NCBI GenBank assembly: GCA_018817245.1 | Contig: JAHIUG010000015.1 | Location: 1-13,426, forward strand | Source of the DNA: Patescibacteria group bacterium | Lineage (GTDB): Bacteria > Patescibacteriota > Patescibacteriia > 2-12-FULL-60-25 | Direction of reading: 5' to 3' | Length of the DNA: 13,426 bases | Shown: piece after piece, positions 1 through 5,481 of the stretch | Layout: the number at the start of each line of letters is the position of its first letter | Numbering within the stretch: the stretch's first letter is position 1 | Program-made: the position numbers and the translations under genes | Notes under the pieces: generated by a model | What the model was told of the DNA's origin: nothing | The model's database searches: none | The model's input: the letters and a program-made list of their open reading frames with translations, nothing else

Positions 1-573
1 AACGAAGTGGATGTTTCTAATGTTAAAGTAGGACAAAAAGCCACACTTACTTTTGACGCAGTGCAAGATCTCACGATTGCCGGAAGTGTAAGTGAGGTTG
101 ATATGGTGGGAACAGTCAGCCAAGGCGTTGTAACTTACGCGATAAAAATTGCATTTCTCACTGAAGATGAACGAATCAAATCAGGCATGACTGTTTCAGC
201 TTCAATTGTGACTGATATGCGATCAGATGTGGTGATTGTGCCAAATACCGCGATTCAAAGTTCAGTTGGTTCTGCTTATGTGAGCATACTGGAAGGCGTG
301 CCTCTAAACTCAAGTTCCACTGGTAGCGGTGTTCCCTCTGAAACATTACCGAAGAATGCACCTGTCACAACCGGCCTTTCAAACGACCAATACACAGAAA
401 TTATTGAGGGGTTAAATGAGGGCGACCCAGTTATTGTTCGCACGATTCAGCCAACGAGCTCAACTACCAATCAAACTGCGGCAAGCGGCGCATCGCAGAA
501 TAGCACTATGCGTATTCCCGGTGTAAGCAGTATGGGATCAGGAGGCTTTACCGGCTCTATGATGCGAAGATAA
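1..573 (+). CDS. MacA/HlyD-like efflux periplasmic adaptor, C-terminal part (5' truncated by window edge)
   Basis: The reading frame is open from base 1, so this is the 3' end of a longer gene; about 190 residues are visible. The first residues (NEVDVSNVKVGQKATLTFDA) match the beta-barrel segment of membrane-fusion/adaptor proteins of the MacA/HlyD type. Further on, VIVPNTAIQSS and the segment around GLSNDQYTEIIEGLNEGDPVIV are typical of the membrane-proximal domain. The tail from about residue 150 is rich in Ser, Gly and Met and probably disordered. In the family, the adaptor is anchored outside the cytoplasmic membrane and couples an ABC exporter to substrate or to outer components. The MacB-type ATPase starts 6 bases after the stop and the permease overlaps that, so the three are surely co-transcribed. 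The substrate cannot be read from the sequence. The biotin-lipoyl and helical-hairpin parts lie outside the window. Confidence 0.9.
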   Translation, partial: NEVDVSNVKVGQKATLTFDAVQDLTIAGSVSEVDMVGTVSQGVVTYAIKIAFLTEDERIKSGMTVSASIVTDMRSDVVIVPNTAIQSSVGSAYVSILEGVPLNSSSTGSGVPSETLPKNAPVTTGLSNDQYTEIIEGLNEGDPVIVRTIQPTSSTTNQTAASGASQNSTMRIPGVSSMGSGGFTGSMMRR

Positions 574-579
574 TATTTT

Positions 580-1266
580 ATGATAGAAATCCGTGACATC
601 ATAAAGGAATATACAAATGGCAAGGAAAAAACTCGTGTTTTGAAAGAGGTGAGTTTTCAAATTCAAAAAGGCGAGTTTGTTGCGATTATGGGTCCTTCAG
701 GATCTGGAAAGTCCACTCTCATGCACATCATTGGCGCTCTTGATACTCCCACATCAGGGACATATCTTCTCGATGGTCAGGATTTATCAGAACTGCCGGC
801 TGATGATCTTGCGCGCATTCGCAAAGCTAAAATCGGCTTTGTCTTTCAGGCATTCCATCTTTTACCGCGAGCAACTGTTCTGCGAAATGTAATCCTGCCT
901 CTTATTTACGCAAAGGTTGGAAGTGAAGAGCGCGCAAAGCGAGCAAAGCAAGCGCTTTTGGATGCGGGTCTGGATGAAACACATCACCTTCATCTTTCCA
1001 ATCAGCTTTCCGGCGGCCAGATGCAACGTGTGGCAATTGCTCGAGCGCTGGTAAATGATCCTGCGATAATTTTGGCTGATGAACCAACCGGAAACCTGGA
1101 TTCCAAAACCGGAGATCTGGTTCTTGAAACATTTAAAAAATTACATGATCAAGGTCGCACGGTTGTACTTATTACTCATGAACCTTATGTTGCCGAGCAC
1201 GCTGAACGAATTATTGTAATTAGAGACGGCATGATTGTTGAGGATCGAAAAAATACAAAACTATGA
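580..1266 (+). CDS. MacB/LolD-type ABC transporter ATP-binding protein
   Basis: A complete ABC ATPase of 228 residues, the usual length for stand-alone MacB/LolD/FtsE-type subunits. Walker A is GPSGSGKST (residues 38-46), the Q-loop glutamine is Q90, the signature is LSGGQ (143-147), Walker B is IILADE (163-168) followed by PTGNLD, and the switch histidine is H200. All catalytic positions are intact. It should hydrolyse ATP on the cytoplasmic face to drive the permease encoded next, with which it overlaps by four bases (ATGA), a translational-coupling arrangement. Only six bases separate it from the adaptor gene, and no Shine-Dalgarno is visible. LolD or FtsE are less likely given the adaptor and the four-helix MacB-like permease on either side. 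Confidence 0.95.
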   Translation: MIEIRDIIKEYTNGKEKTRVLKEVSFQIQKGEFVAIMGPSGSGKSTLMHIIGALDTPTSGTYLLDGQDLSELPADDLARIRKAKIGFVFQAFHLLPRATVLRNVILPLIYAKVGSEERAKRAKQALLDAGLDETHHLHLSNQLSGGQMQRVAIARALVNDPAIILADEPTGNLDSKTGDLVLETFKKLHDQGRTVVLITHEPYVAEHAERIIVIRDGMIVEDRKNTKL

Positions 1267-2483
1267 AAATTTCAGACATGTTCCAAGAAGTGTATCTTGG
1301 TATTTCTTCAAATAAAATCCGTTCAGGCTTGACAATGCTCGGAATTGTTATTGGAATCGCGTCAGTTATCGCAATGCTTTCAATTGGTGGCGGCGCAAAA
1401 GCTCAAATTGAAAATAATATTCAAGCCATCGGATCAAATCTTTTAATGGTTATGCCCGGAGCCCAACGCGGCATTGGCGCTTCTGTAAACGCGGGACGAG
1501 GCACGGCACAAACTTTGACAATCGAAGATTCAGAAGCGCTGAAAAACGCTCCTGGTGTTGATAGTGTTGCTCCGGAATCCTCGCAGCGCTATCAGATTAC
1601 TGTTGCCGGTAAAAATACAAACACACAGACAATTGGCACAACACCCGCTTATATGAACGTACGCAATGTTTCGGTGGAGTTGGGCTCTTTTTTTACTGAC
1701 ACCCAAGTTGCTTCGCGATCAAAAGTTGCTGTTATCGGCCCCACAACTCTTATTGATTTATTTGGCGAAGGCGCTAATCCGGTTGGGCAACGCATCCGAA
1801 TCAAGGGAATGGAATTCACAATTGTCGGCGTTACCGCTGCTAAAGGCGGTTCGGGTTTTTCAAATTCAGATGATGTCGTTATTGTTCCGATTTCCACCAT
1901 GTCCACTTTTTTAAGCGGCAGCAAAAATATCAGCACCATTGGCATAAAAGCAGTGGATCAGGAATCAATGACTTTGGCGCAGGAAGAAATCACAGCTTTG
2001 CTTTTAGCGCGCCACAATATTCCTTCACCGGATAACGCCGACTTCAGTGTCTTAAACCAATCAGACCTTGTTGACGCAGTTTCAAGCGTGACCGATACAT
2101 TTACAGCGCTGCTCGCTTCCATTGCCGGCATATCGCTTTTAGTTGGCGGAATAGGCATTATGAATATGATGCTCACAACTGTTACAGAGCGCACGCGCGA
2201 AATCGGTTTGCGACAAGCTATTGGCGCAGAAAGAATAGAGATTATAAGCCAATTCCTCGGCGAAGCAGTCCTCCTTACGCTCATGGGAGGTTTTCTTGGA
2301 ATCGTTATGGGCTATGGCATTTCACGAGTAATCAGTTCGCTTATGCAAACACCAACTGTCGTTTCGTGGTCGTCAATTACTCTTGCCTTTGGAGTTTCCG
2401 CGGCAATCGGTCTTATTTTCGGATTTTATCCGGCGCGACAGGCAGCACAGCTCAATCCTATACAAGCATTACGATATGAATAA
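1263..2483 (+). CDS. MacB/FtsX-family ABC transporter permease
   Basis: This 406-residue protein has the MacB layout. A single N-terminal membrane helix (about 20-41, within SGLTMLGIVIGIASVIAMLS) is followed by a large extracytoplasmic domain (about 45-275, MacB_PCD type). A C-terminal FtsX domain then has three membrane helices near 280-303, 333-355 and 370-392. The cytoplasmic loop ERTREIGLRQAIGA, which couples to the ATPase, and the closing FYPARQAAQLNPIQALRYE are hallmark sequences of the family. In MacB systems this works by mechanotransmission: ATP hydrolysis in the cytoplasm moves the periplasmic domain, which acts with the MacA-type adaptor. The ATPase domain is a separate protein here, as in many Gram-positive and CPR systems. 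Its start overlaps the stop of the ATPase gene. Confidence 0.95.
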   Translation: MKISDMFQEVYLGISSNKIRSGLTMLGIVIGIASVIAMLSIGGGAKAQIENNIQAIGSNLLMVMPGAQRGIGASVNAGRGTAQTLTIEDSEALKNAPGVDSVAPESSQRYQITVAGKNTNTQTIGTTPAYMNVRNVSVELGSFFTDTQVASRSKVAVIGPTTLIDLFGEGANPVGQRIRIKGMEFTIVGVTAAKGGSGFSNSDDVVIVPISTMSTFLSGSKNISTIGIKAVDQESMTLAQEEITALLLARHNIPSPDNADFSVLNQSDLVDAVSSVTDTFTALLASIAGISLLVGGIGIMNMMLTTVTERTREIGLRQAIGAERIEIISQFLGEAVLLTLMGGFLGIVMGYGISRVISSLMQTPTVVSWSSITLAFGVSAAIGLIFGFYPARQAAQLNPIQALRYE

Positions 2484-2519
2484 ATCTTAAATTAACTATT
2501 ATTCTTTTCTTTTATATTT

Positions 2520-2993
2520 ATGACCAAATCAAAACTTACTGTTCCAATTATTATCGCCGTACTACTTGTTGGCGGCGGCGCGTTTTATAGTGGTATGCAA
2601 TATTCAAAATCACAAAGCGGAACTTTTACGCCGCCTCAAATGGGACAAACACGCGGTGAAGGTCGCGGCATGTTTGTTGGTGCTCCCGGAGCAGCTCAAG
2701 CAAGAAATGCCGGCGGTATGGCAACAGGCGAAATTGTTGCCAAAGATGCTGACAGCCTCACACTCAAATTAAACGACGGAGGTTCAAAAATTATTTTTCA
2801 TTCATCTTCAACAACGATCACGAAAATGGCAACAATCTCGATCGATGAAATCTCTGAGGGCACAAACGTTATGATTACGGGAACTGCAAATCAAGACGGA
2901 AGCGTAACAGCAAACTCAATCCAAATTCGCTCTGCAGATGAAATGCGCAGATTCCTGACACCTCCTCCGGAAGATCAAGTAAAAACTGAATAA
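2520..2993 (+). CDS. Membrane-anchored or secreted DUF5666-like protein
   Basis: A 157-residue protein with a positively charged N-terminus (MTKSK) and one hydrophobic segment (about 7-24, VPIIIAVLLVGGGAFYSG), read as a signal anchor or signal peptide. A Gly/Arg/Met-rich linker follows. Then comes a compact beta-rich unit from about residue 70 to 137: GEIVAKDADSLTLKL, a T-rich strand, GTNVMITGTANQDGSV and ANSIQIR. This pattern (G-I-V, D-S-L-T-L, GTxVxITG, DGS, A-x-x-I-x-I) is that of DUF5666/OB-like repeats, a family of unknown function in exported proteins. It lies 36 bases after the permease and ends at a terminator, so it is probably the last gene of the export operon. A role as accessory or cargo of the exporter is only inferred from position. 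The linker composition resembles the adaptor's tail. Confidence 0.75.
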   Translation: MTKSKLTVPIIIAVLLVGGGAFYSGMQYSKSQSGTFTPPQMGQTRGEGRGMFVGAPGAAQARNAGGMATGEIVAKDADSLTLKLNDGGSKIIFHSSSTTITKMATISIDEISEGTNVMITGTANQDGSVTANSIQIRSADEMRRFLTPPPEDQVKTE

Positions 2994-3002
2994 TAATCAA
3001 AG

Positions 3003-3034
3003 AAAAACAATCGCGCAACGTGATTGTTTTTTTT
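3003..3034 (+). terminator. Rho-independent terminator after the export operon
   Basis: Arms ACAATCGCG (3007-3015) and CGTGATTGT (3019-3027) pair around a three-base loop with one G-U pair. A run of T follows directly, overlapping the arm end and reaching 3034. It begins about 10 bases after the stop of the DUF5666-like gene, so it closes the operon. Confidence 0.85.
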
Positions 3035-3087
3035 GCACATAGCCCTAAAAGCTCAGACATGGACCGAATAATATAAGCAAAAGAGGA

Positions 3088-3116
3088 TTGACAAATCCCC
3101 TATTTTTTTCTAATGT
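3088..3116 (+). promoter_or_regulatory. Probable sigma70-type promoter of the 3162 gene
   Basis: A perfect -35 box TTGACA lies at 3088-3093. The -10 is either TCTAAT (3109-3114, five of six matches, 15-base spacer) or TAATGT (3111-3116, 17-base spacer but a poorer match). It lies downstream of the preceding terminator and upstream of a gene that stands alone, so an independent promoter is expected here. Confidence 0.6.
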
Positions 3117-3150
3117 TCTGACATTAGTTCTTTACTTAAACCCGTTAACT

Positions 3151-3156
3151 AGGAGG
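3151..3156 (+). promoter_or_regulatory. Strong Shine-Dalgarno AGGAGG for the 3162 gene
   Basis: AGGAGG lies five bases before the ATG at 3162. Most other starts in this window (580, 1263, 6725, 8851, 13022) show no such motif, so this one fixes the start and suggests efficient translation. Confidence 0.8.
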
Positions 3157-3161
3157 TTCTG

Positions 3162-3527
3162 ATGTGGAAGAAGTTTAACGCTAATGAGATCGTAGGTGTG
3201 GAGATCAAGGGCGATTCATTCGCTCCGCCAACACGGTGGTGGAATCATTTTTTCCTGGCCCTCTGGGGTTGGACCACGGTTGCCGTATTCCAGGTGATTA
3301 GACCCATTCATACTCTAAATGGCTATCGTATCGGCTATAAGCCTTTCAAAGGCCCAGCTCGTGTGATGAGCAAGGCTCTCAAAGATGATCCGATGTTCCG
3401 AATGAAGATCGGCCACGAGGACTGTATCTTCTTCGCAATCGATCTGAACGGAGAGGAAGTACCCATCGAACTGGTAAAACGCACTCATAACAAAGATCCC
3501 GAATACAAAGGCATCCCTCTCTACTAA
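3162..3527 (+). CDS. Orphan small protein with one probable membrane helix
   Basis: I do not recognise this 121-residue protein. The N-terminal part is basic and aromatic (MWKKFNANEIVGVEIKG). A hydrophobic, tryptophan-rich stretch (about 26-46, WWNHFFLALWGWTTVAVFQV) could be one membrane helix or a membrane-binding segment. It is followed by a basic region (GYRIGYKPFKGPARVMSKALK) and a mixed C-terminal domain (HEDCIFFAIDLNGEEVPIELVKR) that looks beta-rich. The start is fixed by AGGAGG five bases upstream. The gene stands alone, with its own promoter-like TTGACA and a strong terminator. By eye its codons end in C or G more often (atc, ctg, aag, ggc) than those of the neighbours, which may reflect high expression or a different origin. 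No function is proposed. Confidence 0.75.
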   Translation: MWKKFNANEIVGVEIKGDSFAPPTRWWNHFFLALWGWTTVAVFQVIRPIHTLNGYRIGYKPFKGPARVMSKALKDDPMFRMKIGHEDCIFFAIDLNGEEVPIELVKRTHNKDPEYKGIPLY

Positions 3528-3532
3528 AAAAA

Positions 3533-3566
3533 CGCACCCAACTAACGGGTGCGCTTTTGTTTTTTA
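3533..3566. terminator. Bidirectional Rho-independent terminator between convergent genes
   Basis: Perfect arms CGCACCC (3533-3539) and GGGTGCG (3547-3553) enclose a seven-base loop. The top strand continues with CTTTTGTTTTTT. On the bottom strand, the hairpin is followed by seven Ts (the A run at 3526-3532). It can therefore stop both the + strand 3162 gene and the - strand coiled-coil genes. Confidence 0.85.
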
Positions 3567-3842
3567 TTCGGATTCAAGATCTGCTACTTGACCCTCAGCA
3601 AATGACAATTGTCTTTTTAGTGCCTGCAGTCTTTCGCTCACTGCCGATTCTGCTTGAGTTGGTTCACTATCCGTAGCTCGTCTGGCCTTTATGGCACGAT
3701 ATTCTTCTTTACACTTCCGTATTTCTTCTTTACATGATTCAACTTTTTTATGAGCTTGCTCGAGCTCACTGAAAGATTCTGGGGTCTTAGACTCTCCTCC
3801 CAATCCTGAAGGCTTAATAAGATCAATTCTTTCTGCGCTCAT
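3564..3842 (-). CDS. Small orphan coiled-coil protein
   Basis: A 92-residue, highly charged protein with no recognisable domain. After a polar N-terminus (MSAERIDLIKPSGLGGESKTPE), two helical stretches with heptad-like spacing of hydrophobic residues are visible. The first is about residues 24-54 (FSELEQAHKKVESCKEEIRK and the following CKEEYRAIKARR). The second is about 65-91 (AVSERLQALKRQLSFAEGQV). This suggests a helical hairpin or an oligomerising coiled coil. It has no signal peptide or membrane segment, so it is probably cytoplasmic. It is the last of three similarly oriented small genes and runs into the shared terminator at 3533-3553. No Shine-Dalgarno precedes the ATG at 3842. Confidence 0.65.
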   Translation of the reverse strand: MSAERIDLIKPSGLGGESKTPESFSELEQAHKKVESCKEEIRKCKEEYRAIKARRATDSEPTQAESAVSERLQALKRQLSFAEGQVADLESE

Positions 3843-3876
3843 ATTGTTTGAGAATAATAATTAACAAATCGAGTTT

Positions 3877-4287
3877 TTATCCTACACTTACAGCCTGCTG
3901 ATTTTCGAGTTCCTTCAACTCAGCCTCTAAGGAGTTTACCTTTTCATCTAATTCACGAAGAACATCGTTTAATTCGTGTATACTTTCCAACAATACCGCC
4001 TCAGCCTTGGTTGGTTTTCGTAACATGGACGCCTCCACCACATCCCAACCCAGCATTCGTGCGCGCTCAAAGGCTAAATGTGACAGAGCATCATGGCCCT
4101 CCCAACAGGCTCTGCAGATTTCTTCAAATTTTTTCAATTCTTTTTTAGTGTGCTCTAGCTCAAAACGGACATCCCCCATACCTTCGAGCTTCCACTCCCC
4201 CATACCTGTGGGCCCCGGCTCAGGTTGTTTATTTTCACCTCTTGCTTTCGCAAAAGACCCTGAGGGAGAATGTTCTTCGTGTTTCAT
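3877..4287 (-). CDS. Orphan protein with two predicted coiled coils
   Basis: This 136-residue protein is not recognised. The N-terminal 35 residues are rich in Gly, Pro and Ser and look disordered. A helix follows at about 42-60 (RFELEHTKKELKKFEEICRA). The middle segment contains Trp, His and Cys (CRACWEGHDALSHLAFERAR). A long C-terminal coiled coil runs from about 95 to 131 (LLESIHELNDVLRELDEKVN and the following SLEAELKELENQQ). The lone CRAC and nearby His residues could bind metal, but the spacing matches no finger motif I know. It sits 34 bases upstream of the 92-residue coiled-coil gene and 19 bases downstream of the 67-residue one, so the three are probably one transcript. Confidence 0.65.
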   Translation of the reverse strand: MKHEEHSPSGSFAKARGENKQPEPGPTGMGEWKLEGMGDVRFELEHTKKELKKFEEICRACWEGHDALSHLAFERARMLGWDVVEASMLRKPTKAEAVLLESIHELNDVLRELDEKVNSLEAELKELENQQAVSVG

Positions 4288-4306
4288 ATTGATTTATGAT
4301 CAACTA

Positions 4307-4510
4307 TTATTTCTTTAATCTTTTTCTAACAGACTTCAGTTCGGACTTATCAGCAGAAGCCTGCTTACTCTTATTAAAATCATTAATTTTCTTCAATAAA
4401 AGCCTACCCTGCTTTTGACCTTTTTTCAATTCCTCACGAACGCTTTTTAATTCTTCAAGCAGATTGATCTTTTTTGCAGCAAGTTGATTCTTCTTCTTTG
4501 AAGATTTCAT
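4307..4510 (-). CDS. Small basic coiled-coil protein
   Basis: A 67-residue, lysine-rich protein (MKSSKKKNQLAAKKINLLEE at the start, KSVRKRLKK at the end) with leucine heptads across most of its length. The repeated pattern ELKSVREELKK and ELKSVRKRLKK near residues 20-30 and 57-67 suggests an internal duplication. Its strong positive charge would suit nucleic-acid or membrane-surface binding, but that is a guess. It is the first gene of the - strand trio and has a promoter-like sequence about 30 bases upstream. A spurious lysine-rich ORF is possible. The ATG placement and continuation into two further coiled-coil genes favour a real gene. Confidence 0.5.
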   Translation of the reverse strand: MKSSKKKNQLAAKKINLLEELKSVREELKKGQKQGRLLLKKINDFNKSKQASADKSELKSVRKRLKK

Positions 4511-4538
4511 ATAATACAGGGCTAATTAAATGAATATT

Positions 4539-4566
4539 ATTATATTCAGGATAACATGATTGATAA
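4539..4566 (-). promoter_or_regulatory. Probable promoter of the coiled-coil trio
   Basis: On the bottom strand, TTATCA (plus-strand 4561-4566) is separated by 16 bases from a perfect TATAAT (plus-strand 4539-4544), ending 28 bases before the ATG at 4510. It lies just downstream of the tRNA-Trp terminator, so the trio would need its own promoter. The -35 match is only partial. Confidence 0.45.
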
Positions 4567-4596
4567 TAAAAAAACAACCGCGCTTTACGGTTGTTC
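4567..4596 (-). terminator. Rho-independent terminator of tRNA-Trp
   Basis: Bottom-strand arms AACAACCG and CGGTTGTT (plus-strand 4588-4595 and 4573-4580) enclose a seven-base loop and are followed by a run of T (plus-strand A run 4568-4574). It begins six bases after the CCA end of the tRNA. Confidence 0.85.
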
Positions 4597-4601
4597 TTCG
4601 C

Positions 4602-4675
4602 TGGCAGGGGATGAGGGGATCGAACCCCCGTATCAGGTTTTGGAGACCTGCGTTCTACCACTGAACTAATCCCCC
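4602..4675 (-). tRNA. tRNA-Trp, anticodon CCA
   Basis: Bottom strand, 74 bases with an encoded CCA end. The acceptor arm GGGGGAT pairs with ATCCCCT (first pair G-U), with discriminator G and then CCA. The D arm is GTTC/GAAC around AGTGGTA. The anticodon arm CAGGT/ACCTG encloses loop CTCCAAA, so the anticodon is CCA. The variable loop is ATAC. The T arm is GGGGG/CCCTC around TTCGATC. All stems close, so it should be functional. The G discriminator fits bacterial tRNA-Trp. It starts 12 bases after the stop of the GIY-YIG gene on the same strand and is followed by a terminator. Confidence 0.95.
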
Positions 4676-4687
4676 AGAATATATTAC

Positions 4688-4936
4688 TTATTTAAGATCT
4701 AATCGTTTTAAAAGAGCTGTATAAGCAGAACCGAACTGTTTTAGTTTTTGTTCTCTTTTACGTGCCAAATCTTCATCCGAATATGCTTCGAAATAAATTC
4801 TTTTAATCGGCCGCCTATTTTTAGTTGATTTTACACGACCATCTTCGTGATCTGATAACCTCTGTTCAAGGCTGGCTGTAAAACCAACATAGAATCCATG
4901 ATCTTTTCCTGATTGTAGAAGATAGACGTAATACAT
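4688..4936 (-). CDS. GIY-YIG domain nuclease, small stand-alone type
   Basis: An 82-residue single-domain GIY-YIG protein, the usual size of stand-alone members (YhbQ/UvrC-N-like). It shows the first motif YYVYLLQS (residues 2-9), the second motif FYVGFT (about 15-20), a conserved Arg in LEQRLSDHE, the KSTKNRRP and YFEAY segments, and a Glu in KREQKLKQFG that can act as the metal ligand. The catalytic set looks complete, so it should cut or nick DNA. The frame stays open upstream to 5221, but that part translates a broken tRNA and palindromes. The ATG at 4936, directly before YYVYLL, is therefore chosen; no Shine-Dalgarno precedes it. It is squeezed between an intact tRNA-Trp 12 bases downstream and a disrupted tRNA-Trp copy 16 bases upstream, suggesting a selfish or recombination-linked origin. 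Confidence 0.9.
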   Translation of the reverse strand: MYYVYLLQSGKDHGFYVGFTASLEQRLSDHEDGRVKSTKNRRPIKRIYFEAYSDEDLARKREQKLKQFGSAYTALLKRLDLK

Positions 4937-4973
4937 GTGACTGCGTTTTTGATGGCAGGGGATGAGGGGATCG

Positions 4974-4997
4974 CCCCGCCCTTTGCGAAGGGCGGGG
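4974..4997. repeat. Perfect GC-rich palindrome (copy A) in the tRNA-Trp remnant
   Basis: Ten-base arms CCCCGCCCTT and AAGGGCGGGG pair perfectly around TGCG. It replaces the segment of tRNA that would hold the 3' anticodon stem, the variable loop and the 5' T stem. There is no T tract after it on either strand, so it is not a terminator. It shares its outer CCCCGCC with copy B 20 bases away. Confidence 0.85.
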
Positions 4998-5017
4998 TTG
5001 GAGACCTGCGTTCCTTG

Positions 5018-5042
5018 CCCCGCCTCTCTTGAGAGGCTGTGG
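5018..5042. repeat. GC-rich palindrome (copy B, degenerate) in the tRNA-Trp remnant
   Basis: The core arms GCCTCTC and GAGAGGC are perfect and abut a two-base centre. The left flank is CCCC and the right flank TGTGG, which looks like a decayed GGGG. With four preceding bases (CTTG) it forms a 29-base insertion between the two halves of the D arm. Together with copy A it suggests a family of the form CCCCGCC-variable core-GGCGGGG. I saw no further copies in this window. Confidence 0.75.
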
Positions 5043-5114
5043 TACCACTGAACTAATCCACCCAATTCAATTTGCCAGCAAATAGTAGCAGAATTTGCAG
5101 TTAAAATCAAGGGG

Positions 5115-5213
5115 ATGAACATATGCCCACATTCTAATATCAATGCACCACCCAACGATCCTTTCAAAACTCCGGTAGATTGTCCTTTAACATTTGACCC
5201 TGAACGACTTTGA
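5115..5213 (+). CDS. Possible 32-residue small protein (uncertain)
   Basis: An ATG-started frame encodes 32 residues beginning MNICPHSNINAPPNDPF and ending DCPLTFDPERL. Two CP pairs (CPH and DCP) and a proline-rich, non-repetitive composition make it look more protein-like than random sequence, and the same frame is open upstream to 5052. However, there is no usable Shine-Dalgarno (AAGGGG abuts the ATG) and no clear promoter. It could also be a fragment of a decayed gene. No function is proposed. Confidence 0.22.
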   Translation: MNICPHSNINAPPNDPFKTPVDCPLTFDPERL

Positions 5214-5353
5214 ACAACCAAGCCAACAAGAAAACATCGGACGGCGATTTTCTGTGGGTGGCAAGGTTGTTTTACTTATAATTAATATTGATCAATGTTT
5301 TTACGGTTTATTATCCAATCGCAATATATCAAAAGTTCGAATCAAATATCCGA

Positions 5354-5395
5354 AAACCCACCAGAAACCTCCTATCGGCAATTTTTGGTGGGTTT
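5354..5395. repeat. Long-armed hairpin before the GrpB-family gene
   Basis: Ten-base perfect arms AAACCCACCA (5354-5363) and TGGTGGGTTT (5386-5395) flank a 22-base loop. The run after it (ATAATTTTG) is only partly T-rich, so termination is possible but weak. It sits in the roughly 360-base stretch 5064-5421 between the tRNA remnant and the next gene. Besides this hairpin, the stretch holds only the doubtful 32-residue ORF and a -10 box. Confidence 0.55.
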
Positions 5396-5400
5396 ATAAT
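5395..5400 (+). promoter_or_regulatory. Perfect -10 box upstream of the GrpB-family gene
   Basis: TATAAT lies directly at the end of the hairpin's right arm, about 80 bases before the preferred ATG (5482) and 22 before an alternative ATG (5422). No good -35 element is seen at 16-18 bases. The overlap with the hairpin could mean that structure or a bound protein affects initiation, but that is speculative. Confidence 0.4.
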
Positions 5401-5481
5401 TTTGTTGTTTTAGTATATTAAATGGTGCATCCACAAGTTGAATACACATCTGCCACCGCGAATGTGATAGGATCCAAAGAT

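Larger units (their letters stand above)
4953..5063 (-). pseudogene. Disrupted tRNA-Trp copy carrying two GC-rich palindromes
   Basis: Three blocks are identical to the intact tRNA-Trp and in the same order. They are 21 bases of the 3' end including CCA (4953-4973 versus 4602-4622), 16 bases around the anticodon (4998-5013 versus 4640-4655), and 17 bases of the 5' part (5043-5059 versus 4656-4672). Between the first two, 17 tRNA bases are replaced by a 24-base palindrome. Between the last two, 29 bases are inserted in the D arm. The 3' half of the anticodon stem and the 5' side of the T arm are lost, and the acceptor reads GGGTGGAT instead of GGGGGAT. It cannot fold as a tRNA. The preserved blocks imply a duplication of tRNA-Trp followed by palindrome insertion or replacement. 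Confidence 0.85.

Noticed and set aside
4455..4661. Bottom-strand 68-residue ORF running through tRNA-Trp
   Set aside because: It reads across the tRNA, its terminator and the start of the coiled-coil gene in another frame, with no protein-like features.
4974..5042. The palindromes as terminators or a short CRISPR-like array
   Set aside because: There is no T tract on either strand, only two non-identical copies, and no spacer regularity.
4953..5063. A second functional tRNA, or a tRNA with introns
   Set aside because: The 3' anticodon stem and 5' T stem are replaced, not interrupted. Removing the palindromes does not restore these stems, so splicing could not yield a tRNA.
4937..5221. N-terminal extension of the GIY-YIG reading frame giving a 177-residue protein
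   Set aside because: The extension translates the broken tRNA and its palindromes. The GIY-YIG motif begins right after the ATG at 4936, and the 82-residue form matches the family size.
5194..5421. Plus-strand 75-residue ORF
   Set aside because: It spans the hairpin arms and the -10 box, has no ribosome site, and its translation looks like random AT-rich sequence.
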